21,863 bases of DNA from Bacteroidales bacterium (GTDB taxonomy: Bacteria > Bacteroidota > Bacteroidia > Bacteroidales > UBA3824). How positions within the stretch are numbered: position 1 is the stretch's first letter; every line of letters begins with the position of its first letter. The DNA is taken from assembly GCA_017543645.1 (NCBI GenBank), contig JAFYFR010000017.1, forward strand, positions 1 to 21,863, given 5' to 3'. The notes under the pieces are model-generated. The model did no database searches and was not told the origin of the DNA. It saw only the letters and a list, made by a program, of their open reading frames with translations. Position numbers and translations under genes: made by a program. Below, piece by piece: positions 1 to 7,127 of the stretch.

Positions 1-309
1 AACAGCGATAGCTTTAACCTTAGCCCATACGTCTTCGCTCATGGGGTGGTTGTCGTTTTTGTAAGCGTCAGAAGTCCACCATACGTTGTTGTGGCTTTCG
101 TCGTTGTCAACAATGTATTTGTCTTTAGGTGAACGTCCGGTGAAGATACCGGTCATAACGTTAACGGCTTTGAGTTCGGTCTCTTGACCTTTTTCGTAAC
201 CCTCGAGAGCGGGGTTAATTTCAGCTTTGTAAAGATCTTCGTAAGAAGGATTGTGTGCGATTACAGTAGAACCTGTAATTCCGTACTTTGTTAAATCTAA
301 TTTACTCAT
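1..309 (-). CDS. pckA: Phosphoenolpyruvate carboxykinase (ATP), N-terminal part, cut by window edge
   Basis: The first 103 codons are present; the rest lies beyond base 1. The protein begins MSKLDLTKYGITGSTVIAHN and contains MTGIFTGRSPKDKYIV at about residues 52-67, a hallmark of the ATP-dependent PEP carboxykinase family, followed by a VWWTSDAYK stretch. The family interconverts oxaloacetate plus ATP with PEP, CO2 and ADP in the cytoplasm. In many gut Bacteroidota it is thought to work in the carboxylating direction on the route to succinate. The Lys/Asp nucleotide-binding residues and metal ligands lie in the missing C-terminal part, so catalytic integrity cannot be judged. The start at 309 is the only sensible one and is preceded by an AT-rich leader with a Bacteroidota-type -7 box. 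Identification is strong despite truncation. Confidence 0.93.
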   Translation of the reverse strand, partial: MSKLDLTKYGITGSTVIAHNPSYEDLYKAEINPALEGYEKGQETELKAVNVMTGIFTGRSPKDKYIVDNDESHNNVWWTSDAYKNDNHPMSEDVWAKVKAIAV

Positions 310-352
310 TTTTAAGTATTTACTTTATAAATTGTTTTCTTTTTAAACTATG

Positions 353-360
353 CAAATATA
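353..360 (-). promoter_or_regulatory. Probable -7 promoter box of pckA (TATATTTG)
   Basis: Read on the minus strand this is TATATTTG followed by C, matching the TAnnTTTG -7 consensus of Bacteroidota. It lies 43 bases before the pckA start in an AT-rich intergenic stretch (310-424). I see no good TTTG -33 element at the expected distance, so only the -7 half is supported. Confidence 0.5.
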
Positions 361-424
361 GTTATTATTTTTTTCTTTGTTTTATATTTTCGATGATATG
401 CTTTTAAATATTTGTTAAATTTAT

Positions 425-1729
425 TTAAAACGTGTAAATGTTTCCTTTTCGCCATGTGGCTACGGCATTATCCCAGTAATACTTCAATTCTGTGTTCCTA
501 TATAGCTGATAATCTGGAGTTGATAAGGAAGTCTGCCGTTTGCGGAACTCAAATTTCACCTTTCTATCGTTGTTGCGGTCTATGTATGTCCATATCTCGG
601 CTTTTGAGGTGATGCCCATCATGTGCGGCGGCCCCATTACGATGTAGACCATTCCCCTATCGGTCAACATGCCCTGTCGGTGGCTTGTGAAATAGATGTT
701 GGCATATACCGCCCTCGCGTAGAACACCTTGATGAGCTCCTTGGCTTTTTTGATGTCTTTGGTGCAAGAGTACCAGAAATCGTCAACTGCCAGTTTTTTC
801 TCAGGTTTGGCTATAATTCCGTTGTACTCTTCGTCGGAACAGAGGTATTTTATGGTTTTGAGCATATCTTCTGGTGTGTTAACATTGGGATGGTCGTTGC
901 CAAAGCATGGAATTGAGATTCCATTGTGAAATGCTGTGTCGGCGGTTGCGTAATATATTCCCGGAGTGTCGGTGGTGATCGAAAACGATATTGGTTTCGG
1001 TTCGGTTGTGATGGTTAAAACGGTGTCGTCCAAGTAATGCGCCATTGTAGCGTAAGGCGATTTTGGAATCGAGTTGTCTATGGGCAAAACTGTATAATAT
1101 ATATTGTGTAGGTCGATAACGTTGTTGTATCTGATGTTGAGGTTGGTCCCCAAGTCGGCGTATGGTTTGTGAAATGGCTGACCGTCAGCTGCAAACGTAA
1201 CATCGAAATTGTCTTTTCCAACAGAGTCTAATTTGTTCACTTCGTTGAAATTGATGTTCATCTTGCTTCTCAGCATATCTGTAACGGTGGTTTGTACTAC
1301 AAACTTTGGCAAATCCACATGCTTGAGTTTTAGTTTAATGGCTAAAGTCTTGGGCGAGGGGGTTTTGTTGATGGTAATGATTTTGATGCAGGTGTCCACG
1401 GTCGCGCTGTTTTCGTAACTCTCCATTATCTTGTAGAAAATCTTTACCTTGGCAATCTGCTGGTTCTGAGGGTTGGCTTTTGAAAACATCAGTTCGGAGT
1501 CGTTGATGATAACAATCAGATTGATGTCGGTGGTGTCGTTTTTCTTGATAAACACTTTCGGATGTATCGAAGTGCTTGACGGATTGTACATTTGTGCTAA
1601 TTGAGTTGTGCCAGCTACAATGGCCGAAACACGTTTTTCCTGTTTCTGATTTTTTTTACCGATTGTGCGGCAACCAGTGTAAAATACAAATATACAGATT
1701 ATTAATGCTAATGTTAAAAGTCTTTTCAT
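425..1729 (-). CDS. GWxTD domain-containing lipoprotein
   Basis: 434 residues. The N-terminus (MKRLLTLALIICIFVFYTGC) is a lipoprotein signal with lipobox Cys20, so the mature protein should be lipid-anchored in the envelope. The last ~120 residues match the GWxTD domain found mainly in Bacteroidota: motif at 353-359 (GMLTDRG), then a VYIVMGPP segment (361-368) and EIWTYIDR (378-385). The Trp of the name-giving GWxTD motif is Met354 here; the Thr-Asp-Arg-Gly part is intact. Residues ~60-310 look like beta-sandwich modules with no clear family. Molecular function of GWxTD proteins is not established. A hairpin terminator separates it from the beta-helix gene upstream, and a TATATTTG box sits 24 bases before its ATG, so it is probably transcribed alone. 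Family assignment is good; role unknown. Confidence 0.82.
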   Translation of the reverse strand: MKRLLTLALIICIFVFYTGCRTIGKKNQKQEKRVSAIVAGTTQLAQMYNPSSTSIHPKVFIKKNDTTDINLIVIINDSELMFSKANPQNQQIAKVKIFYKIMESYENSATVDTCIKIITINKTPSPKTLAIKLKLKHVDLPKFVVQTTVTDMLRSKMNINFNEVNKLDSVGKDNFDVTFAADGQPFHKPYADLGTNLNIRYNNVIDLHNIYYTVLPIDNSIPKSPYATMAHYLDDTVLTITTEPKPISFSITTDTPGIYYATADTAFHNGISIPCFGNDHPNVNTPEDMLKTIKYLCSDEEYNGIIAKPEKKLAVDDFWYSCTKDIKKAKELIKVFYARAVYANIYFTSHRQGMLTDRGMVYIVMGPPHMMGITSKAEIWTYIDRNNDRKVKFEFRKRQTSLSTPDYQLYRNTELKYYWDNAVATWRKGNIYTF

Positions 1730-1752
1730 ATAGTGCTCTTAATTTTTCGTGG

Positions 1753-1760
1753 CAAATATA
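1753..1760 (-). promoter_or_regulatory. Probable -7 promoter box of the GWxTD lipoprotein gene (TATATTTG)
   Basis: The minus strand reads TATATTTG followed by CC. A TTTG lies 22 bases upstream, slightly more than the usual spacing for a -33 box. That TTTG falls in the loop of the terminator hairpin at 1761-1802, so the two elements overlap. Confidence 0.5.
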
Positions 1761-1802
1761 TAAAAAAAATGTGTCGCCACAGCAAAAATCTGACAGCGAC
1801 AC
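1761..1802 (-). terminator. Rho-independent terminator downstream of the beta-helix lipoprotein gene
   Basis: On the minus strand a perfect 7-bp stem (GTGTCGC at 1802-1796 with GCGACAC at 1777-1771) encloses an 18-base loop that can extend through a CAG/CTG pairing. It is followed by an A and a run of eight T. It lies 65 bases after the stop of the 1867-3246 gene and directly before the -7 box of the next gene. Confidence 0.65.
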
Positions 1803-1866
1803 CAATTAACCAACCTAACTATTCACATTTTAATGAAAATCAATTATTGTGCCAACTTTTTTTGTG

Positions 1867-3246
1867 TTATTCCTGTTCAACAAATTCGGCAAATCCAGCA
1901 TCGGGATTGGTGTCAAAGTTGCGGTTGTTGCCAAAATAGTCGGTGGCGAGATAGTTGTATGTATTTGTTAATTGGCTGTTTGCTATATCTTTAGCGGGTG
2001 ATTCCTGAGTGATGCTGTAGGCTGAGGAATCCGTTTCCGAAAACTGCGGGTCGAGGTTGAATATGCATGAGTTGAATATTGGGCTTTCTGTTATATTGTT
2101 CTTTATCAGGCAGTTGTAAAATTTAATATTTCCATCGCCCATAACTGGCATGGCGCAATCTAATTCGGAATAATGGTTGCCATAGATGATGCTGTTGGCG
2201 ATAAAACCCTTAAAATCAATCTTGTTGCCGTTTAGATCGGGATTAAGGTTGTCGCATAGGAGGGCTGCGTTGTTTCGGTAACCGTATGTCCAGTAATTAG
2301 CAATTGTACAGTGCATTATGTTGTATTCGCCGTTTCCTCCGATGGTAAGGCACGAGTTTCCGCAATTGTCTATCAATGTATTGTAAATCAATGCGTTTGT
2401 ATTGAAAATGTTGATGCCGAATTGCGAATGGTTTTCGATTTTGCAGCAGGCTATGGTTATGTTGCCGCTTTTAACAGTGTTTTCGGTGCAAGAAATACCC
2501 GAAATGGCGTTTACTATCGTGGTGTAGTAGAGCATGTTGTTTTGGGATTTTTCGCTGAAAGAGATTCCGCTCCATTGTCCCGGCACGTCCTTGTATTCCG
2601 ATTCGGTGCGGATTCCTTGCATTACAACAGGCTTTTGCAGCGAGCCTTGGATGTGGACGGAGCCGAGTATTTTCATACCGCAATTTTTGTTGAAAAATAT
2701 AGTAACACCTTCTTTAATAGTGAGTTTGCAATTTTCCTCTACAGTGATGGATTTTTCGGCAAGGTAGGGCAGGGAAGATGCCAAAACAGTGTCGGATGCT
2801 ATTATCTCGTTGAGTTTTATTATGTTAAGACCAAATGCAGTGATTATCACCTTTTGATTTTCGCCACCAGTGTTTACTATCAGCGAGTTGGTGTGCAGTT
2901 CGTTATCTTTGCCGGTTTTGAGGTTGGTCTGGACAAAAACAAAAATGCTGTCGCCTTTTCGCAGTTCGATGTTCTCGGCAGAGAGAGTTTCGCGACCGTT
3001 AATGTTGAGGAAAATCTGATTGTCGTTGTTTTCTAACTGTATAGAATTGATATTGAGATTCTTCCCAGTTTGGTTGAATATTTTTATAAAGCGGATGCTG
3101 CTTTTTTGACCTGTAAAAACGGTATCGAATTTGAGCGTGTCGCACGAGAAAGTGAGTTGTGCGCCAGTGTTGTACTCAAAATGTTCCTCGCACGAGTAAA
3201 TCGTTGATAATAAAATAATTAATATGAAATGTAAATATTTCCGCAT
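1867..3246 (-). CDS. Lipoprotein with right-handed parallel beta-helix domain
   Basis: 459 residues. The lipoprotein signal ends in STIYSC (lipobox Cys19). Residues ~25-145 look like an immunoglobulin-like/HYDIN-type beta-sandwich (LTFSCDTLKFDTVFTG, then SIRFIKIFNQTGKNLNI), a common N-terminal part of Bacteroidota surface proteins. From ~150 to 440 the sequence has short beta repeats typical of right-handed parallel beta-helices: repeated hydrophobic-Asn patterns such as ITIACCKIENHSQFGINIF and SCLTIGGNGEYNIMHCTIAN, and a GQWSGISF turn. No catalytic residues of polysaccharide lyases are evident, so it may bind carbohydrate or have a structural role rather than act as an enzyme. It is divergent from queH across a 57-base promoter region. 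Lipoprotein status and fold are well supported; the function is not recognised. Confidence 0.75.
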   Translation of the reverse strand: MRKYLHFILIILLSTIYSCEEHFEYNTGAQLTFSCDTLKFDTVFTGQKSSIRFIKIFNQTGKNLNINSIQLENNDNQIFLNINGRETLSAENIELRKGDSIFVFVQTNLKTGKDNELHTNSLIVNTGGENQKVIITAFGLNIIKLNEIIASDTVLASSLPYLAEKSITVEENCKLTIKEGVTIFFNKNCGMKILGSVHIQGSLQKPVVMQGIRTESEYKDVPGQWSGISFSEKSQNNMLYYTTIVNAISGISCTENTVKSGNITIACCKIENHSQFGINIFNTNALIYNTLIDNCGNSCLTIGGNGEYNIMHCTIANYWTYGYRNNAALLCDNLNPDLNGNKIDFKGFIANSIIYGNHYSELDCAMPVMGDGNIKFYNCLIKNNITESPIFNSCIFNLDPQFSETDSSAYSITQESPAKDIANSQLTNTYNYLATDYFGNNRNFDTNPDAGFAEFVEQE

Positions 3247-3265
3247 TTCTATTTTTTTTGTTGTC

Positions 3266-3273
3266 CAAAATTA
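3266..3273 (-). promoter_or_regulatory. Possible -7 box of the beta-helix lipoprotein gene (TAATTTTG)
   Basis: The minus strand reads TAATTTTG, fitting TAnnTTTG, 19 bases before the ATG at 3246. No clear -33 TTTG is seen. It shares the 57-base divergent region with the queH box at 3276-3283. Confidence 0.35.
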
Positions 3274-3275
3274 GA

Positions 3276-3283
3276 TATTTTTG
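3276..3283 (+). promoter_or_regulatory. Possible -7 box of queH (TATTTTTG)
   Basis: TATTTTTG fits TAnnTTTG and lies 20 bases before the queH ATG at 3304. A TTTG at 3257-3260 is only 15 bases upstream, shorter than the usual spacing, so support is moderate at best. Confidence 0.35.
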
Positions 3284-3303
3284 CTAAAATAAACTATTGA
3301 ATT

Positions 3304-3864
3304 ATGAAAATTCTTCTTCATGCCTGCTGTGCGCCATGCAGCGCGCCTATTTTAGAAAAACTTATTAACGACGGAATCAAACCAGCGGTGTATTATTTTA
3401 ATCCGAATATCTATCCGAAGGAGGAGTACGAAATCAGACGCGGCGAGTGCGTAAAATATACACAAAAACTTGGTATTGAGTTTATTGAAGGCGAATACAA
3501 TCATTCCTCATGGCTTGCCGAGGTGCAGGGTTTGGAGAGCGAGCCCGAAAGAGGCAAACGCTGTTTGGAGTGTTTTAAATACCGTCTTAAAAAAACTGCC
3601 GAAGTTGCGGCTGAACGTGGTTTCGATACAATAGCAAGCACACTTTCGTCGTCGCGCTGGAAAAGTTTGCAACAGATCGACACCGCTGGAATTTATGCCG
3701 TAGAACCATTTCCCTCGCTTGCTTATCTTGCCAAAAACTGGCGCAAGGGCGGACTCCAACAGCGTAGAAATGAGTTGCTTAAAGAAAACGGATTTTACAA
3801 CCAGCTATATTGTGGCTGTGAGTTCAGCATGCGCACCTCCGCAATTTCTCAAGTGCAAAACTGA
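3304..3864 (+). CDS. queH: Epoxyqueuosine reductase QueH (DUF208 family)
   Basis: 186 residues, usual length for the family. QueH reduces epoxyqueuosine to queuosine, the last step in making the modified wobble base (position 34) of tRNAs for Asp, Asn, His and Tyr; it replaces the unrelated cobalamin-dependent QueG in many bacteria. The conserved cysteines for the iron-sulfur cluster and second iron site are present: Cys8-Cys9 and Cys12 (HACCAPC), Cys49, Cys87/Cys90 (RCLEC), and Cys170/Cys172 (YCGC). Also visible are YYFNPNIYP (30-38) and the STLSSSRWKS segment (112-121). The protein is cytoplasmic with no signal. The gene diverges from the beta-helix lipoprotein, and its last 41 bases overlap the end of miaA on the opposite strand. 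Nothing suggests inactivation. Confidence 0.93.
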   Translation: MKILLHACCAPCSAPILEKLINDGIKPAVYYFNPNIYPKEEYEIRRGECVKYTQKLGIEFIEGEYNHSSWLAEVQGLESEPERGKRCLECFKYRLKKTAEVAAERGFDTIASTLSSSRWKSLQQIDTAGIYAVEPFPSLAYLAKNWRKGGLQQRRNELLKENGFYNQLYCGCEFSMRTSAISQVQN

Positions 3865-4741
3865 TTTTCTGTTCCATCGGCAGACGTGCATCTATCCAAT
3901 TGATATACACGCCCATACGCTCCATGCGGCGATACCAGGTCATCTGGCGTTTGGCAAACTGGCATATTGCTATGTAGAGCTGCTCTTTCATGTCGTTGAA
4001 ACTCATCTGACCGATGGCGTAAAGTGTAACGTATTTATATTCAAGCCCATAATAAATTAAATCCTCTGCCTTTACGCCGGATTTTATGAGGTTGTTGATT
4101 TCTTCCACCATTCCTTCGTCCAAGCGTTGTTCGAGGCGGATGCGGATTTTTGCACGTTCAATGTCGCGGGGATTTTTGATGCCGAACACTATGCTGTCGA
4201 TTTTCGGGTAGGATGGTACAACTTTCGGATTTTCAAGGATAAAGGTTTCAATTTCGATTGCCCTGATTGCGCGTTTCTTGGTATCGGTGTCGGTATCGTT
4301 GTGCAGGGTTTTCATTTGGGCGAGCTTCTCTTTGAGTTCGGGCAACGAATATTGTTCGAGGTTCTTGCGAAGTTCGGGATTTGCGGGCACGTCGATAAGC
4401 TGATAGTTTTTTACCACAGATTCCAAATACAGACCAGTGCCGCCGCAGAGTATCGGAGTTTTGCCTTTTGCGGTAACTTGCTGATAGACATTGAAAAAGT
4501 CTTTCTGATAGCGGAAAACGTTGTATTTTTCGCCAGCGGGAAGTATGTCGATTAGGTGGTACGGAATATTAACTCCGTCCACAGTGTAGTCGTCGATATC
4601 TTTGCCCGAGCCGAGATCCATTCCTTTGTAAATCTGGCGAGAGTCCGCACTGATTATTTCGGTGTTGAGTTCTTTTGCCAAGTGAGCCGCGAATGAGGTT
4701 TTGCCTCCCGCTGTCGGGCCTAATACGGTTATGAGGTTCAT
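3824..4741 (-). CDS. miaA: tRNA dimethylallyltransferase MiaA
   Basis: 305 residues. MiaA transfers the dimethylallyl group to N6 of A37 in tRNAs reading codons that begin with U (i6A). The P-loop GPTAGGKTS spans 8-16 with Lys14. The substrate-binding SADSRQIYKGMDLGSGKD segment spans 31-48, with catalytic-type Asp33 and Gln36. GGTGLYL (100-106) and the C-terminal FAKRQMTWYRR block are typical of the family. GSGKD replaces the more common GTAKP, a variant that keeps the DSRQxY core. The gene lies downstream of the flotillin gene on the same strand but is separated by a 76-base gap holding a hairpin, so it may have its own promoter. Its 3' end overlaps queH tail to tail. Identification is firm. 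Confidence 0.95.
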   Translation of the reverse strand: MNLITVLGPTAGGKTSFAAHLAKELNTEIISADSRQIYKGMDLGSGKDIDDYTVDGVNIPYHLIDILPAGEKYNVFRYQKDFFNVYQQVTAKGKTPILCGGTGLYLESVVKNYQLIDVPANPELRKNLEQYSLPELKEKLAQMKTLHNDTDTDTKKRAIRAIEIETFILENPKVVPSYPKIDSIVFGIKNPRDIERAKIRIRLEQRLDEGMVEEINNLIKSGVKAEDLIYYGLEYKYVTLYAIGQMSFNDMKEQLYIAICQFAKRQMTWYRRMERMGVYINWIDARLPMEQKISFALEKLRRCAC

Positions 4742-4766
4742 CGAAAATTATTTAATGTGACGTTAT

Positions 4767-4797
4767 AAAAATAGAGACGCGCCTTGGCACGTCTCTA
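4767..4797 (-). terminator. 26-bp imperfect palindrome plus T-run: terminator of the flotillin gene, possibly a dispersed palindromic repeat
   Basis: Arms TAGAGACG (4772-4779) and CGTCTCTA (4790-4797) are perfect 8-bp complements. An inner GCC/GGC pairing follows after one mismatch, leaving a two-base centre. On the minus strand the hairpin is followed by TTTTT (4771-4767), which fits termination after the flotillin gene (stop at 4818). The near-complete palindromy also resembles short intergenic palindromic repeats, but only one copy is seen in this window. Confidence 0.55.
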
Positions 4798-4817
4798 CAA
4801 TGAATATGGAAAATACA

Positions 4818-6377
4818 TTAACCTTTAACTTCGTCGGATTCTGCGATGGTTTCGTGTTCGGGTTCGGATGGTGTGTTTTTTTCTTCCTTCTCCTCGGAGG
4901 CTTTGCCTTTGAGATAGTTGGGAAGTTCGAGACCTGCCGATTTGAAAATGTCGTTGATGGGGGGCAGTGCGCCCAACATTCCAGACATGAAGTTGGCTGT
5001 GCTTGATTTGCCGTTTGAAAGGCTGTCCCAAACAGTAACTTTGTCGATTTTGATATTCTTTACAGCCTCGGTCTGGAGTTTTACAATCTCCACGAGCTTG
5101 TCGGCTATCATCATCTTTACAGCGTCGTCGGGGTTGTTGCCGGCGGCTTTTACCATAGCGTTGAAACCTTCTGCCTGTTTTGCGAGAACTTCCATCAAAC
5201 CTTTTGCCTTTGCCTCCATCTCGTAGTAGATAGAGTCGGCGTTACCTTTGGCTACGCGGCGTATGCGTTCAGCTTCGGCCTCAGCCTCGATTTCAACACG
5301 CTGTTTTGAAATTTCGGCGGGAATGATGATGTCGGCTGTCTTAGTGGCTTTCTCGCGTTCGGCACGTGCGAGCTCGGCGAGACGCTGAGCTTCGTATGCT
5401 GACTTTTCGGTCTCTGCCTAGTTGATACGTTCTGCCGAAACTGCAATCTTGTTGGCTTCTGCCTCGGCTTTGCGTCGTTCGGCCTCAGAATTGGCAACGC
5501 GGATTTTTGCTTCGTTCTCGCCCGATACCGCTGTGGCGTTGGCTGAGGCGATGCTGATACGCTGGTTTTTCTGTGCTTCTGCCTCGCCCACCTGTGCTTC
5601 TGAGTTGGCTGCTGCCACTTTGATGCGCTGTGTTTTTTGCGATTCCGACACGCCGATTTGTGCCTCGGCGGTCTGGGCTGCCACTTCGATGCTCTGCTCT
5701 TTGCGGAATTTTGCCTCACCGATAGCACCGTTTTTCTGTTCTTCGGCAACCTCGATTTTGGCTTTGTTGATGGCGCGTTCGGCTTCTTTCTTTCCGAGTG
5801 CGTCGATATAGCCGCTCTCGTCGGTGATGTCTTTTACGTTTACGTTGATAAGTTTCAAGCCGAGTTTTTTGAGCTCTTGTTCAACGCTCTCCGACACGTT
5901 GCGAAGGAACATCTCGCGGTTGGAGTTGATTTCTTCGATGGTCATTGTTGCGATAACCACACGTAGCTGACCGATGATGATGTCTTCTGCGAGGATGCGG
6001 ATGTCGTCTAATCTGATGCCGAGAAGTCGCTCGGCGGCGTTGTTCATTACTCCGTCTTCGGTGCTGATACCTACCATAAAGTTGCAGGGTACGTTTACAC
6101 GAATCTGCTGTTTGCTGAGTGCTTTTTTGAGGTCTACCGAGATGGTTATGGGCGAGAGGTCGAGAAACTCAAAATCCTGAATTACAGGCCAGATGAATGC
6201 CGCGCCGCCGTGAATACATTTTGCTGTACGCGTTCCTCCCGAACCTTTGCCTACCTTGCCGTAGACTACGAGAATCTTGTCGGATGGACAACGTTTGTAA
6301 CGTTTTACAAACCAAAATATTAGTATCAAACTAACTACTACTGCTATGAAAGCTAACGTAAAAACTGCGTCTCCCAT
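4818..6377 (-). pseudogene. Flotillin (SPFH/Band 7 family) interrupted by an in-frame amber codon
   Basis: Read from the ATG at 6377, this frame gives 319 residues, a TAG at 5420-5418, then 199 more residues in the same frame to a stop at 4818. A full product would be about 519 residues, normal for FloT/YuaG-type flotillins. Visible parts are an N-terminal membrane segment (4-23), an SPFH domain (~28-200, including RVNVPCNFMVGIS and LKLINVNVKDITDESGYID), and a long Ala/Glu-rich coiled coil (~200-400) with 22-residue repeats ending in QKxQRI. The C-terminal oligomerisation region contains TVWDSL and FMSGMLGALPP. Flotillins scaffold membrane microdomains. The break is a single codon with no frameshift; CAG (Gln) to TAG is the simplest origin. 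It may be a real mutation, strain polymorphism, read-through codon or consensus error. TAG terminates at least two other genes here, so general recoding is unlikely. The 319-residue product would keep the membrane segment and SPFH domain. Confidence 0.88.
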
Positions 6378-6409
6378 GTTTTTAAGTGTTTTATTGTTAA
6401 TAATGTGTT

Positions 6410-6997
6410 TTAATTGATTTTTTCTACTAAAAGTACGTTGTTTTTGCCTACCGATTTCACCACAATTTTGTCGTATTGTTTTAATGTGGTGTCCGCTTCG
6501 GTAACAGCGTCGAACTCTCTGATTGCGCTTTGAACTTTGATTTGGACTTTGCCTTTTCCTGATTTTGAAGGAGGAATCGAAAGGTAGACTTCGCCTTCCG
6601 CGCCCACGGTGTCGGCTATATTTAGCGTGCCGCTGTACTGCATTCTTGCAAAAAAGGTCATCAGCGACACTATTATAATGGTCATTATAACCCCTGCTGC
6701 AATTGAAGATAGGAGAGTTATCCATACGGGAAGGCTGTTGTTGATGGTTACGATGCCCACCCACGATGCTGATACGAGGAACCCTACCATTGATTTCAAA
6801 CTCAGCACGTATGAGCCGAAGTCATGGTCTCCTGCGTCGCCGTCTATGTCAGATTCAGCGTCAGTGTCTGAGTCGGTATCAGAGCCTAAGAGGCTCATTC
6901 CGAATATTACTACGAATGCTAATGAGCTCAATATAGCCACAGCCCAGTATAATTTGGGTAACAATGACATCTCGCTCCATGTTTGAAATAGTTCCAT
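6410..6997 (-). CDS. NfeD-like membrane protein, partner of flotillin (YuaF type)
   Basis: 195 residues. Hydrophobic segments lie at ~16-37, ~66-86 and ~90-117, followed by a soluble C-terminal beta domain (~122-195; SGTLNIADTVGAEGEVYLSI, then DKIVVKSVGKNNVLLVEKIN) with the pattern of the NfeD OB-fold. Between the first two helices is a strongly acidic loop at 39-59, rich in Ser-Asp and Thr-Asp pairs. The gene lies 32 bases upstream of the flotillin gene, the arrangement known for YuaF/FloT and NfeD/SPFH pairs, where the OB-fold protein supports flotillin assembly or membrane fluidity control. It appears intact even though the flotillin is interrupted. Assignment rests on domain pattern and context; there is no proteolytic ClpP-like domain as in long NfeD proteins. 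Confidence 0.8.
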   Translation of the reverse strand: MELFQTWSEMSLLPKLYWAVAILSSLAFVVIFGMSLLGSDTDSDTDAESDIDGDAGDHDFGSYVLSLKSMVGFLVSASWVGIVTINNSLPVWITLLSSIAAGVIMTIIIVSLMTFFARMQYSGTLNIADTVGAEGEVYLSIPPSKSGKGKVQIKVQSAIREFDAVTEADTTLKQYDKIVVKSVGKNNVLLVEKIN

Positions 6998-7063
6998 ATC
7001 GTCTATATTTTATATTTTTACAAATATACAAAAGAATTTTCCAATTGTCAATTTTTTGTAAAA

Positions 7064-7108
7064 AAAAAAGTAAAAAAAAACCTCCGTTTTTTAAGCGGAG
7101 GTTTTTTT
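7064..7108 (-). terminator. Rho-independent terminator, probably bidirectional
   Basis: Stem CCTCCG (7081-7086) pairs with CGGAGG (7096-7101) around a 9-base loop. A-runs upstream and T-runs downstream extend the stem, so it can function in either direction. It lies about 20 bases after the stop of the secreted-protein gene at 7128-7553 (minus) and before the NfeD gene, ending the first and insulating the second. Confidence 0.85.
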
Positions 7109-7127
7109 CTATTGAAAAATGCTGATT

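Noticed and set aside
2311..3036. Long open frame (241 codons) on the plus strand
   Set aside because: It is antisense to the beta-helix lipoprotein, with no signal or domain pattern and composition explained by the real gene's codon bias.
5418..5420. TAG recoded to glutamine genome-wide, as in some gut phages
   Set aside because: TAG is the natural stop of the TamB-family gene (12855-12857) and the phosphatase gene (19446-19448), each directly followed by another gene start or spacer. Global recoding would run these into neighbours.
6378..6764. N-terminal extension of the flotillin frame to 6764
   Set aside because: It overlaps the NfeD gene in another frame, is basic and low-complexity, and has no SPFH character. 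The ATG at 6377 gives the expected membrane segment.
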